Of a stretch of DNA of 7,314 bases, positions 1 to 5,621 are shown piece after piece. How positions within the stretch are numbered: the first letter of the stretch is position 1; every line of letters starts with the position of its first letter. The notes beneath the pieces are model-generated. The model was not told the origin of the DNA. It made no database searches and saw nothing but the letters and a program-made list of their open reading frames with translations. The translations under genes were made by a program, and so were the position numbers. The stretch is from Pseudomonadota bacterium (GTDB lineage Bacteria > Myxococcota > Polyangia > GCA-2747355 > JACKDQ01): contig JAUVBO010000115.1 of NCBI GenBank assembly GCA_030591195.1, positions 1 to 7,314 of the forward strand, in the 5' to 3' direction.

Positions 1-1148
1 CAGTCCTCGCCGATTCGCAGTCGGAGCGGCGAGAGCTTGCCGAGCCAGCAGGCGAACAGACCGATCGGGCAGTACACGGTGCAGTGAACCATCCGGCCGG
101 TGGCGCGGGAGGCGAGGAGCATCACCGCCACGCCGACCAGGCCGAAGCCGAGGGCGAGCGTGCCGGCCAGGGCGGTGGATGCTCCGGCGGTCCGTAGCGC
201 CACCGCCGCGCCGACGACCAGCAGGGCGATGATCGCTCGCTGGGCGTGCCGCCGGCCCGGGGCCAACGTCGGCTTGCGTCGGTGGCACGCCGCGAGGTTG
301 TCCCAGCAACCGACGTAGCACAGGTGGCTGCACCAGGCGGGCCCGACTAGCAGCACGGTCGAGAGAAAGAGGGCCAGCATGAAGTAGCCCCCACCGCGGA
401 AGATCGGACCCGCGGCGATCAGCGCAGGGATCGGCCAGTGCAAGTGGCTGGGCTGACCGGGCTGGTCAGGGCGCATCAGGAACTGCTCGAAGCCGGCCAG
501 GCCCAGCGCCAGCTGGCCGAAGAAGACCAGCGAGAAGAGGAGCCAGATGGTGCGACGGACCCGCGGCGTCTGGTCGGGCGGGTGCAGCTTCTCGGCGACG
601 AAGGCGGCATAGATCGCCAGGGCGACAACCTCCAGCCAGCCGGCACCCAGCGCCAAGCGCTCGGCGAGCAGCATCGGGCGTGGAGACCGGGCGGTCATCA
701 GCTGGACCGGCACCAGCGCGAGCAAGGTCAGCAGGAACGCGCCGGCGCTGACCGTGGCGGTCTCGACCTTGGACCCGAGCCAGCGCCGCATCGCCGGGCG
801 CCCGACGGCCACGGCAGTCAGAGCGGTCAGAGCTGCGATGGCGCCGAGGATCATCGCCAGGCGCTGGTAGGGTAGGCCGATCGAGAGGCGGAGCTGGATC
901 AACCCCAAGGCGGTCTGCGCCCAGGTTAGGGCGCCGAGGAGCAGCAGGACCCGCAGGGCGTGGGCGACCCAGCGGCGACGTAGCAGGAGCAGCAAGGGCA
1001 GGGCCAGCCACGCCACCGACAGTCCGTGCTGGCCGGCGCGTAAGTGGTGGGCGGCGAGCAGCAGGCTGGCGAGCAGCACCCCACCGGCAGTCGCCGACGC
1101 CGCGATCCACCGCGGGCTGGACGGTGGGGTTTGGGTTTCTTCGGTCAC
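1..1148 (-). CDS. Polytopic membrane 4Fe-4S protein, NapH/CcoG-like (partial, C-terminus off left edge)
   Basis: 382 codons are visible from a GTG start at 1148; the frame has no stop and runs off base 1. After a short polar start (VTEETQTPPSSP) come about nine or ten hydrophobic stretches, the first at residues 14-36. Near the end of the visible part are two cysteine motifs of membrane-bound ferredoxins: WCSHLC-YVGC (C273, C277, C281, then C288) and HCTVYCPIG (C356, C360, with Pro after it). A soluble ferredoxin tail probably follows outside the window. Such proteins (NapH, NirI, CcoG relatives) pass electrons between the quinone pool or periplasm and a redox partner, or help metal-centre assembly. 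The GTG start is chosen because the upstream frame, though open, has no ATG and reads as non-membrane sequence; GGAG lies about 11 nt before it. It is divergent from the cupin-hcp operon, so a role as electron donor there is possible but unproven. Exact subfamily is uncertain. Confidence 0.82.
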   Translation of the reverse strand, partial: MTEETQTPPSSPRWIAASATAGGVLLASLLLAAHHLRAGQHGLSVAWLALPLLLLLRRRWVAHALRVLLLLGALTWAQTALGLIQLRLSIGLPYQRLAMILGAIAALTALTAVAVGRPAMRRWLGSKVETATVSAGAFLLTLLALVPVQLMTARSPRPMLLAERLALGAGWLEVVALAIYAAFVAEKLHPPDQTPRVRRTIWLLFSLVFFGQLALGLAGFEQFLMRPDQPGQPSHLHWPIPALIAAGPIFRGGGYFMLALFLSTVLLVGPAWCSHLCYVGCWDNLAACHRRKPTLAPGRRHAQRAIIALLVVGAAVALRTAGASTALAGTLALGFGLVGVAVMLLASRATGRMVHCTVYCPIGLFACWLGKLSPLRLRIGED

Positions 1149-1277
1149 CGAGTCCGGATCTCCGACGCGACAGAGCGATTGACTGACAACGCAAGCGAGT
1201 GAAAAGCAAGCGACGTGCCGACCGGGCCTCGCCGTCGAAACGCCTGGACTGACTCGACAACACGATCCATGATGTTG

Positions 1278-1329
1278 ACCCAAATATAGTTCCAACGAAA
1301 TATCGGTGCAAGGCGAAACCCAAATACAG
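1278..1329. repeat. Pair of 12-bp direct repeats, 40 bp apart
   Basis: ACCCAAATATAG (1278-1289) and ACCCAAATACAG (1318-1329) match at 11 of 12 bases and are offset by exactly 40 bp, close to four helical turns. The first copy overlaps the -10 box of the minus-strand promoter and the second lies just upstream of its -35. This layout would suit a regulator binding both copies, but the repeat could be chance in an AT-rich stretch. Confidence 0.4.
1283..1311 (-). promoter_or_regulatory. Sigma70-like promoter for the membrane 4Fe-4S gene
   Basis: Read on the minus strand there is TTGCAC (1311-1306), a spacer of exactly 17 bases, then TATATT (1288-1283). Each hexamer differs from consensus by one or two bases. 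The start of transcription would be near 1276, giving a leader of about 127 nt before the GTG at 1148. No clear hairpin or riboswitch was recognised in that leader. Confidence 0.6.
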
Positions 1330-1361
1330 GTTGCGCCGTAGAGATCGAACTACTAAGCCTG

Positions 1362-1375
1362 TTGATTTACATCAG
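1362..1375 (+). promoter_or_regulatory. FNR/DNR-type (Crp/Fnr family) binding site
   Basis: TTGATTTACATCAG matches TTGAT-N4-ATCAA at nine of ten fixed positions. This is the half-site pair recognised by FNR, and by the NO-responsive relatives DNR and NnrR, whose regulons often include hcp. Its centre (1368.5) lies 112 bases before the cupin ATG. A class II arrangement would put transcription start near 1410, but I see no convincing -10 there. It also lies about 92 bases upstream of the predicted minus-strand start, a spacing compatible with class I activation in that direction. Confidence 0.65.
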
Positions 1376-1480
1376 TTGGATGTTGGCACCGCGCTTGCTT
1401 TCGGAAGCGGACGAAGCATGAACCAAGGCAAACAAGAACAGATGGGTCGGCGAAGAGGCCCGCTAACGCAGGAGCTGGAA

Positions 1481-1819
1481 ATGGATGCCCCATCGAACAG
1501 CACGATCGCCTCGGGCGTTCCAATCAGGCTCGCGGAGCTGGTCAGCTACGGCGACGGCGCGGTGGTCAGCCGCACGATCAAGAAGGCCGAGGTCGGGTCG
1601 ATGACGATCTTCGCCTTCGACGCGGGGCAGGAGCTGAGCGAGCACTCGGCGCCCTACGACGCCTTCGTCGAGGTGCTCGAGGGCGCCGTCGAGCTGACCA
1701 TCGGCGGGGAGGCTGTTCGTGCCGGCACCGGTGAGACGGTGCTGATGCCAGCCAATATCCCGCACGCGGTGCGTGCGCCCGGACGGTTCAAGATGCTGCT
1801 GACGATGATCCGCGGCTGA
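1481..1819 (+). CDS. Small single-domain cupin protein
   Basis: A 112-residue protein filling one cupin barrel. The start ATG at 1481 is preceded by GGAG (1471-1474) with 6-nt spacing. The longer open frame from 1331 has no good ribosome site and would read through the regulatory region. Cupin motif 1 is GQELSEHSAPYDAFVEVLEG (residues 49-68) and motif 2 is GETVLMPANIPHAV (84-97). Motif 1 has H55 followed by Ser, not the usual HxH, so the metal site would use H55, probably E64, and H95, or may be altered. The C-terminus ends in the short RFKMLLTMIRG strand. Small cupins of this kind are common in anaerobes; the substrate is unknown. It is the first gene after the FNR/DNR-like box and sits 95 nt before hcp, so it is probably co-transcribed and part of the same stress response. 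Cupin fold is confident; function is not. Confidence 0.85.
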   Translation: MDAPSNSTIASGVPIRLAELVSYGDGAVVSRTIKKAEVGSMTIFAFDAGQELSEHSAPYDAFVEVLEGAVELTIGGEAVRAGTGETVLMPANIPHAVRAPGRFKMLLTMIRG

Positions 1820-1856
1820 CGATACGTTTTCATACACTCACTACAGCGACTCCACG

Positions 1857-1886
1857 TCGACGACCGGCTCGAGCGGCCGTCGTCGA
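1857..1886 (+). other. Hairpin upstream of the hcp ribosome site
   Basis: TCGACGAC (1857-1864) pairs with GTCGTCGA (1879-1886). Inside, after one bulged C, GGC pairs with GCC. The hairpin lies 14 nt before the hcp Shine-Dalgarno and is not followed by a T run, so it does not look like a terminator. It may be an RNA processing or stability element between cupin and hcp, or it may be incidental. Confidence 0.4.
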
Positions 1887-1900
1887 TCGGATCGAAGACG

Positions 1901-1907
1901 AAAGGGA
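1901..1907 (+). promoter_or_regulatory. Ribosome binding site of hcp
   Basis: AAAGGGA lies 7 nt before the ATG at 1915. It fixes the start at the residue just before the family's N-terminal cysteine motif. Confidence 0.7.
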
Positions 1908-1914
1908 ACCTGTC

Positions 1915-3561
1915 ATGTCGATGTTCTGTTACCAGTGCGAGCAGACCCACCGCGGCACCGGGTGCGTTGATAAGGGCGTCTGTGGCAAGGATCCGGCCAC
2001 CGCAGCCCTTCAGGACCTGTTGATCCACGGCCTCAAGGGCCTCTCGATGTACGCTCACCGTGCCCGGCAGCTGGGCAAGTCGGACGCCGGGGTTGATCGC
2101 TTGGCCCTCGAGGTGCTGTTCACCACGGTGACCAACGTGAACTTCGATCCGGATCGCCTCACGGCGATGGCTGGTGAGCTGGGCCGGCAGCGCGACGCGG
2201 CCAAGGCGCTCTACGCCGCGGCCTGTGATGCGGCGGGCAAGCCAGCCGACGACCTCGGCGCGCCGGCCGACTGGGTACCGGCGAGCGGCACGGACGGGAT
2301 GATCGCTCAGGCGGCCGGCTTCGGCATCGGGGCTCGCAAGGCCTCCCTCGGCGACGACGTCACCGGGCTGCAGGAGCTGCTGACCTACGGGCTCAAGGGC
2401 CTGGCGGCCTACGCCCACCACGCTTACCTCCTCGGCGTCGAGGACGACGGGGTCTACGCCTTCATCCACGAGGCGCTCAGCGCGCTGCCCGAGGAGCACA
2501 CGGTCGACGAGTGGGTCGGCTACTGCCTGCGGGCCGGCGAGGTCAACCTCAAGGTGATGGAGCTGCTCGACAAGGCCAACACCGACGCCTACGGCCACCC
2601 CGAGCCCACCACGGCGCGGACCACGCCGAAGAAGGGCAAGGCGATCCTGATCTCGGGCCACGACCTCAAGGATCTCCAGGCGCTGCTCGAGCAGACCGCG
2701 GGCAAGGGGATCAATGTCTACACCCACGGCGAGATGCTCCCAGCGCTCGCCTACCCCGAGCTGAAGAAGCACGCCCACCTGGTCGGTAACTACGGCGGCG
2801 CCTGGCAGAACCAGGCCAAGGAGTTCGACGCCTTCCCCGGTGCGGTGTTGATTACCACCAACTGCATCCAGAAGCCACGCGAGAGCTACAAGCGACGGAT
2901 CTTCACCACCGGCCTGGTCGCCTGGCCGGACGTGACCCACGTGCCCGACCAGAAGTTTGGCCCGGTGATCGAGGCGGCGCTGGCGGCCGAGGGCTTCGCC
3001 GAGGACGGCGAGGAGAAGACGATCATGGTCGGCTTCGCCCGCAACGCGGTGATGGGCGTGGCGGACCAGGTGATCGAGGCGGTCAAGGCCGGAGCGATCA
3101 AACACTTCTTCCTCATCGGTGGCTGCGATGGCGCCAAGCCGGGCCGCAACTACTTCACCGAGCTGGCCCAGACGGTGCCGGCGGACTGCGTGGTCCTCAC
3201 CCTGGGCTGCGGCAAGTATCGCTTCAACACGCTCGACTTCGGCGACATCGGCGGCATCCCGCGATTGCTCGACCTCGGCCAGTGCAACGACTCCTACTCG
3301 GCGATCCAGATCGCCGTGGCCCTGGCGGGCGCCTTCGACACCGACGTCAACGGCCTGCCACTGTCGATGGTGCTGTCATGGTACGAGCAGAAGGCGGTGG
3401 TTATCTTGCTGTCGCTGCTGCACCTCGGGATCAAGAACATCCGTATCGGTCCGTCGCTGCCGGCCTTCATCACCGAGCCGGTGCTGCAGGTCCTCGTCGA
3501 CAACTTCAACCTGACCCCGATCACCACCCCGGAGGCCGACCTCCAGGCGATGCTCGGGTAG
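1915..3561 (+). CDS. hcp: Hybrid cluster protein (hydroxylamine/NO reductase), class I
   Basis: A 548-residue, apparently full-length cytoplasmic Hcp; the Desulfovibrio protein has about the same length. The N-terminal cysteines follow C5-x2-C8-x8-C17-x5-C23, the class I spacing that binds a cubane [4Fe-4S] cluster; the enterobacterial class II type has wider spacing. All hybrid-cluster ligands are present: H249 (GHDLKDL), E273 (HGEML), C317 (TTNC), C404 (GGCDGAKPGR, the persulfide position), C432 (LGCGKYRFN), C457 (GQCNDSYSA) and E491 (WYEQKAV). The enzyme reduces hydroxylamine to ammonia in vitro, and in E. coli is known as an NO reductase and protein S-nitrosylase. No hcr-type reductase is next to it, as usual for class I, so the electron donor is unknown; the divergent membrane ferredoxin is one candidate. 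It is the second gene of the operon behind the FNR/DNR-like site. Identification is very secure; the physiological substrate is not. Confidence 0.97.
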   Translation: MSMFCYQCEQTHRGTGCVDKGVCGKDPATAALQDLLIHGLKGLSMYAHRARQLGKSDAGVDRLALEVLFTTVTNVNFDPDRLTAMAGELGRQRDAAKALYAAACDAAGKPADDLGAPADWVPASGTDGMIAQAAGFGIGARKASLGDDVTGLQELLTYGLKGLAAYAHHAYLLGVEDDGVYAFIHEALSALPEEHTVDEWVGYCLRAGEVNLKVMELLDKANTDAYGHPEPTTARTTPKKGKAILISGHDLKDLQALLEQTAGKGINVYTHGEMLPALAYPELKKHAHLVGNYGGAWQNQAKEFDAFPGAVLITTNCIQKPRESYKRRIFTTGLVAWPDVTHVPDQKFGPVIEAALAAEGFAEDGEEKTIMVGFARNAVMGVADQVIEAVKAGAIKHFFLIGGCDGAKPGRNYFTELAQTVPADCVVLTLGCGKYRFNTLDFGDIGGIPRLLDLGQCNDSYSAIQIAVALAGAFDTDVNGLPLSMVLSWYEQKAVVILLSLLHLGIKNIRIGPSLPAFITEPVLQVLVDNFNLTPITTPEADLQAMLG

Positions 3562-3581
3562 GGGCGTCCCCCGACCGGCGT

Positions 3582-3614
3582 GGCGGGGCGGGTAGCAGTC
3601 GGACCCGTCCCGCC
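3582..3614 (+). other. Strong GC-rich hairpin in the hcp-downstream gap
   Basis: GGCGGGGCGGGT (3582-3593) pairs with ACCCGTCCCGCC (3603-3614): 12 pairs including one G-U, with a 9-base loop. It starts 20 nt after the hcp stop and ends 11 nt before the Shine-Dalgarno of the next gene. There is no following T tract, so a simple intrinsic terminator is unlikely. It could protect the 3' end of hcp mRNA, mark a processing site, or lower expression of the downstream four genes. A small GGGG/CCCC hairpin (3561-3571) sits just before it. Confidence 0.55.
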
Positions 3615-3625
3615 GGTGCAATCTC

Positions 3626-3630
3626 AGGAG
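3626..3630 (+). promoter_or_regulatory. Ribosome binding site choosing the 3640 start
   Basis: AGGAG lies 9 nt before ATG 3640. The open frame extends upstream to 3580, but that part runs through the hairpin and has no ribosome site, so the shorter start is preferred. Confidence 0.65.
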
Positions 3631-3639
3631 CGGAGCATC

Positions 3640-4920
3640 ATGCAGTCAACCACCACCATCGAGCCGAGCGCCACGCTGCTCGAGATCACCGAGCGCTACC
3701 CCTCGACGATCCAGGTCTTCGTCGAGGCAGGCTTCGCCAAGATGCGTGACCCGGAGAAGCGGCGCACCCAGGGCAAGGCCCTGACCCTCGAGGCGGCGGC
3801 GAAGCTGCGCAAGCTCGACCTCGAGTCACTGATCGGGCGGCTGGCCCGGGCGGCCAAGACCGACGTAGAGCAGCAGCAGGACTTGACGCTGACCCAGCCG
3901 ACCGATGGGGTGACCCTGCGGCCCGAGGGCGACGTGAGGCTCGCGGGTCTGCTGCCCTGTCCGGTGCGGCTGCCGATCCTCGAGGCGGTCGGGCAGCTCG
4001 CCAGCGAGCTCGAGGCCTCGGGTACCAAGCTCGGCTGGAGCCTGGCGGCCGCCTCGGTTGGTGCCGACAGCCTCAACGACCAGATCGCCGCCATCGAGGA
4101 CGAGGCCGACCTGCCCGACGTCTTCGTCTCGGCCGGCTTCGAGAGTTTCTTCGACCACCGCAACCTCGGTCGCTTCGGTGAGCGGGGGACCTTCGTCGAC
4201 GTGGCGCCCGCGGGTCAGAATCCGAGCTTCGGCGACCTGCAGCTGCGTGACCCCGAGGGGCGCTTCACGATGATCGCCGTGGTGCCGGCGGTGTTCATCG
4301 TCAACGACGAGTTCCTCGGCGGCGCCCCGGCCCCCCGCACCTGGGAGGATCTCCTCGACGAGCGGCTGGCCGACCGGATCGCCCTGCCGGTGGGTGACTT
4401 CGACCTGTTCAACGCGCTCTTGATCTACCTCCACCGCCGCTTCGGCAGCGCGGGCGTCGAGGGCCTGGCCCGCAACATGCTCACCTCGCTGCACCCGTCC
4501 CAGGCCGTCGGGCGCTTCGCCCGCAAGCAGGCTCAACCCGGTGTGTCGGTGGTGCCGTACTTCTTCTCGCGGATGACCATGGGCGCCAAGGGGATGTCGT
4601 TCGTCTGGCCCGAGGACGGCGCGGTGATCAGCCCCGTGTTCCTGCTGCTCAGGCGTAACGCACACCCCGATGCCCGGCGGGTGGCCGACTTGCTCGCCAG
4701 CAAGCAGGTCGGCGAGATCCTCGCTCACAAGGGGAACTTTCCCTCGCTGCACCCCGATGTCGACAACCGGCTGCCCGAGGGCGCGACCTTCGACTGGCTC
4801 GGCTGGTCCTACGTCCGCGACAACGACCTCGGCGCGATGATCCCCGAGCTGCGGGCGTCCTTCGACGCGCTGGTGCGAGCCAAGGCCGAGTCCGACGGGG
4901 CCGACAAGGGGGGGGGCTGA
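3640..4920 (+). CDS. DUF1858 domain fused to an ABC solute-binding-protein-like domain, no signal peptide
   Basis: 426 residues. Residues about 7-67 form a DUF1858-like helical domain: TLLEITERYPSTIQVFVEAGF (residues 12-32), then LTLEAAAKLRKLDLESLIGRL. DUF1858 is related to ScdA_N, the N-terminal domain of RIC/YtfE Fe-S repair proteins, but the cysteines often seen in this domain are missing. The rest resembles the FbpA-type (iron and anion) solute-binding fold: PRTWEDLLDERLADRIALP in the middle, a ligand-cleft-like PYFFSRMT, and a late AHPDARRVADLLASKQVGEILA segment. It has no N-terminal signal peptide, so it should stay in the cytoplasm, unlike real binding proteins. The only cysteine is C107, in LLPCPVRLP at the start of the binding domain; I see no FbpA-style Tyr-Tyr pair. 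The stop overlaps the next start by one base (TGATG), and a run of nine Gs ends the gene. Domain calls are fairly secure; the ligand is unknown and could be a metal, anion or metallocluster. Confidence 0.85.
   Translation: MQSTTTIEPSATLLEITERYPSTIQVFVEAGFAKMRDPEKRRTQGKALTLEAAAKLRKLDLESLIGRLARAAKTDVEQQQDLTLTQPTDGVTLRPEGDVRLAGLLPCPVRLPILEAVGQLASELEASGTKLGWSLAAASVGADSLNDQIAAIEDEADLPDVFVSAGFESFFDHRNLGRFGERGTFVDVAPAGQNPSFGDLQLRDPEGRFTMIAVVPAVFIVNDEFLGGAPAPRTWEDLLDERLADRIALPVGDFDLFNALLIYLHRRFGSAGVEGLARNMLTSLHPSQAVGRFARKQAQPGVSVVPYFFSRMTMGAKGMSFVWPEDGAVISPVFLLLRRNAHPDARRVADLLASKQVGEILAHKGNFPSLHPDVDNRLPEGATFDWLGWSYVRDNDLGAMIPELRASFDALVRAKAESDGADKGGG
4908..4916 (+). repeat. Run of nine G at the binding-protein/GTPase junction
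   Basis: Nine consecutive Gs follow GACAA and precede CTGATG. The AAGGGGG part also serves as ribosome binding site for the GTPase. A one-base change in run length, or a -1 ribosomal shift on it, would join the upstream frame to the GTPase frame (GGG GGG GGG CTG ATG ATC), giving a fusion protein. Confidence 0.85.
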
Positions 4921-5621
4921 TGATCAGGCTGGTGACCGTCTCGGGCCCGCCGTCGGTGGGCAAGACCGCGGTGATCCTCAAGACCCTGGCCCACCTGCGG
5001 CGCGAGGGGATGAGCGTCGGCGTGGTCAAGTTCGACTGCCTGACCACCGACGATGACGCGGTCTACGCCAAGCACGGCTTCCCGGTGAAGAAGGGCCTCT
5101 CCGGGGCGCTTTGCCCGGACCACTTCTTCATCAGCAACGTCGAGGAGGTGATCGGCTGGGGGGTCAAGGAGGGCTTCGACCTGCTGGTCTCCGAGAGCGC
5201 TGGGCTGTGCAACCGCTGCTCGCCCTACATCAAGGACGTGCTGGCGCTGTGCGTCATCGACAACCTCTCGGGCGTCGGGACGCCGAAGAAGATCGGCCCG
5301 ATGCTCAAGTCGGCCGACATCGTCGTGGTGACCAAGGGCGACATCGTCTCCCAGGCCGAGCGCGAGGTGTTCGCTCGGGCGGTCGCGCTCTCGAACCCGA
5401 AGGCGCTGGTGCTGCAGGTCAACGGCATCACCGGCCAGGGCAGCGCCGAGCTGGCGAGCCTGGTGCGCGAGGCCGAGCAGATCGAGGACACGGTCAAGGG
5501 CCGCCGGCTGCGCTTCTCGATGCCCGCCGCGCTCTGCTCCTACTGCCTCGGCGAGACCCGCATCGGCGACGACTACCAGCAGGGCAACGTGCGCAAGATC
5601 AACCTGGACCAGCAAGGATGA
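4920..5621 (+). CDS. Cysteine-rich P-loop GTPase, G3E (HypB/UreG/CobW)-like
   Basis: 233 residues. The P-loop is GPPSVGKT (9-16) right at the N-terminus, and TKGD (138-141) is the guanine-specificity motif, placing it near the G3E family of metal-insertion GTPases. Cysteines sit where such proteins bind metal: C40 (KFDC), C65 in ALCPDHF, which recalls the CPH motif of UreG, C97-x2-C100 in ESAGLCNRC, C111, and C206-x2-C209 in ALCSYCLG. The last pair comes before a conserved-looking end, DYQQGNVRKINL. G3E proteins use GTP hydrolysis to deliver nickel, zinc or cobalamin-related groups to enzymes. Here the neighbours suggest delivery of a metal or Fe-S unit linked to Hcp, but this is inference. 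The start shares a base with the previous stop, and the stop overlaps the next start (ATGA), so translation is probably coupled. It could instead be an ArgK/MeaB-like chaperone, but it is shorter and richer in cysteine. Confidence 0.85.
   Translation: MIRLVTVSGPPSVGKTAVILKTLAHLRREGMSVGVVKFDCLTTDDDAVYAKHGFPVKKGLSGALCPDHFFISNVEEVIGWGVKEGFDLLVSESAGLCNRCSPYIKDVLALCVIDNLSGVGTPKKIGPMLKSADIVVVTKGDIVSQAEREVFARAVALSNPKALVLQVNGITGQGSAELASLVREAEQIEDTVKGRRLRFSMPAALCSYCLGETRIGDDYQQGNVRKINLDQQG

Larger units (their letters stand above)
1149..1480. other. Divergent intergenic control region
   Basis: About 330 bases lie between the divergent membrane-ferredoxin gene and the cupin gene. The stretch from about 1270 to 1400 is visibly more AT-rich than the surrounding genes. 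It contains a minus-strand promoter, a 40-bp-spaced direct repeat and an FNR/DNR-like palindrome, listed separately. Open frames cross it on both strands, but none has a good ribosome site or a recognisable product, so I call no gene here. Confidence 0.75.

Noticed and set aside
1275..1303. Plus-strand promoter TTGACC with AAATAT 17 bp downstream
   Set aside because: The -10 is poor and the site overlaps the much better minus-strand promoter. It also lies upstream of the FNR-like box, which would be an odd place for an activated start.
466..1323. 285-codon minus-strand frame and a plus-strand frame at 438-875
   Set aside because: Both are rich in Arg, Pro, Ala and Gln without motifs. The other minus-strand frame in the same place encodes a membrane protein with paired cysteine motifs.
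1331..1480. N-terminal extension of the cupin
   Set aside because: It would need a TTG start without a ribosome site and would encode the FNR-like box; ATG 1481 has a well-spaced GGAG.
1654..3105. 483-codon open frame on the minus strand opposite cupin and hcp
   Set aside because: It is antisense to hcp, whose protein is unmistakable with all ligands. The reverse translation is a low-complexity L/V/G/R/H mix typical of GC-rich shadows.
3826..4752. 308-codon minus-strand frame opposite the binding-like gene
   Set aside because: Shadow of the DUF1858/binding-like protein; no recognisable domain and no ribosome site.
5111..5617. Upstream extension of the ABC ATPase frame inside the GTPase gene
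   Set aside because: The frame stays open, but its translation is Arg/Gly/Pro-rich noise overlapping a clear GTPase. The domain begins only after the ATG at 5618 or 5627.
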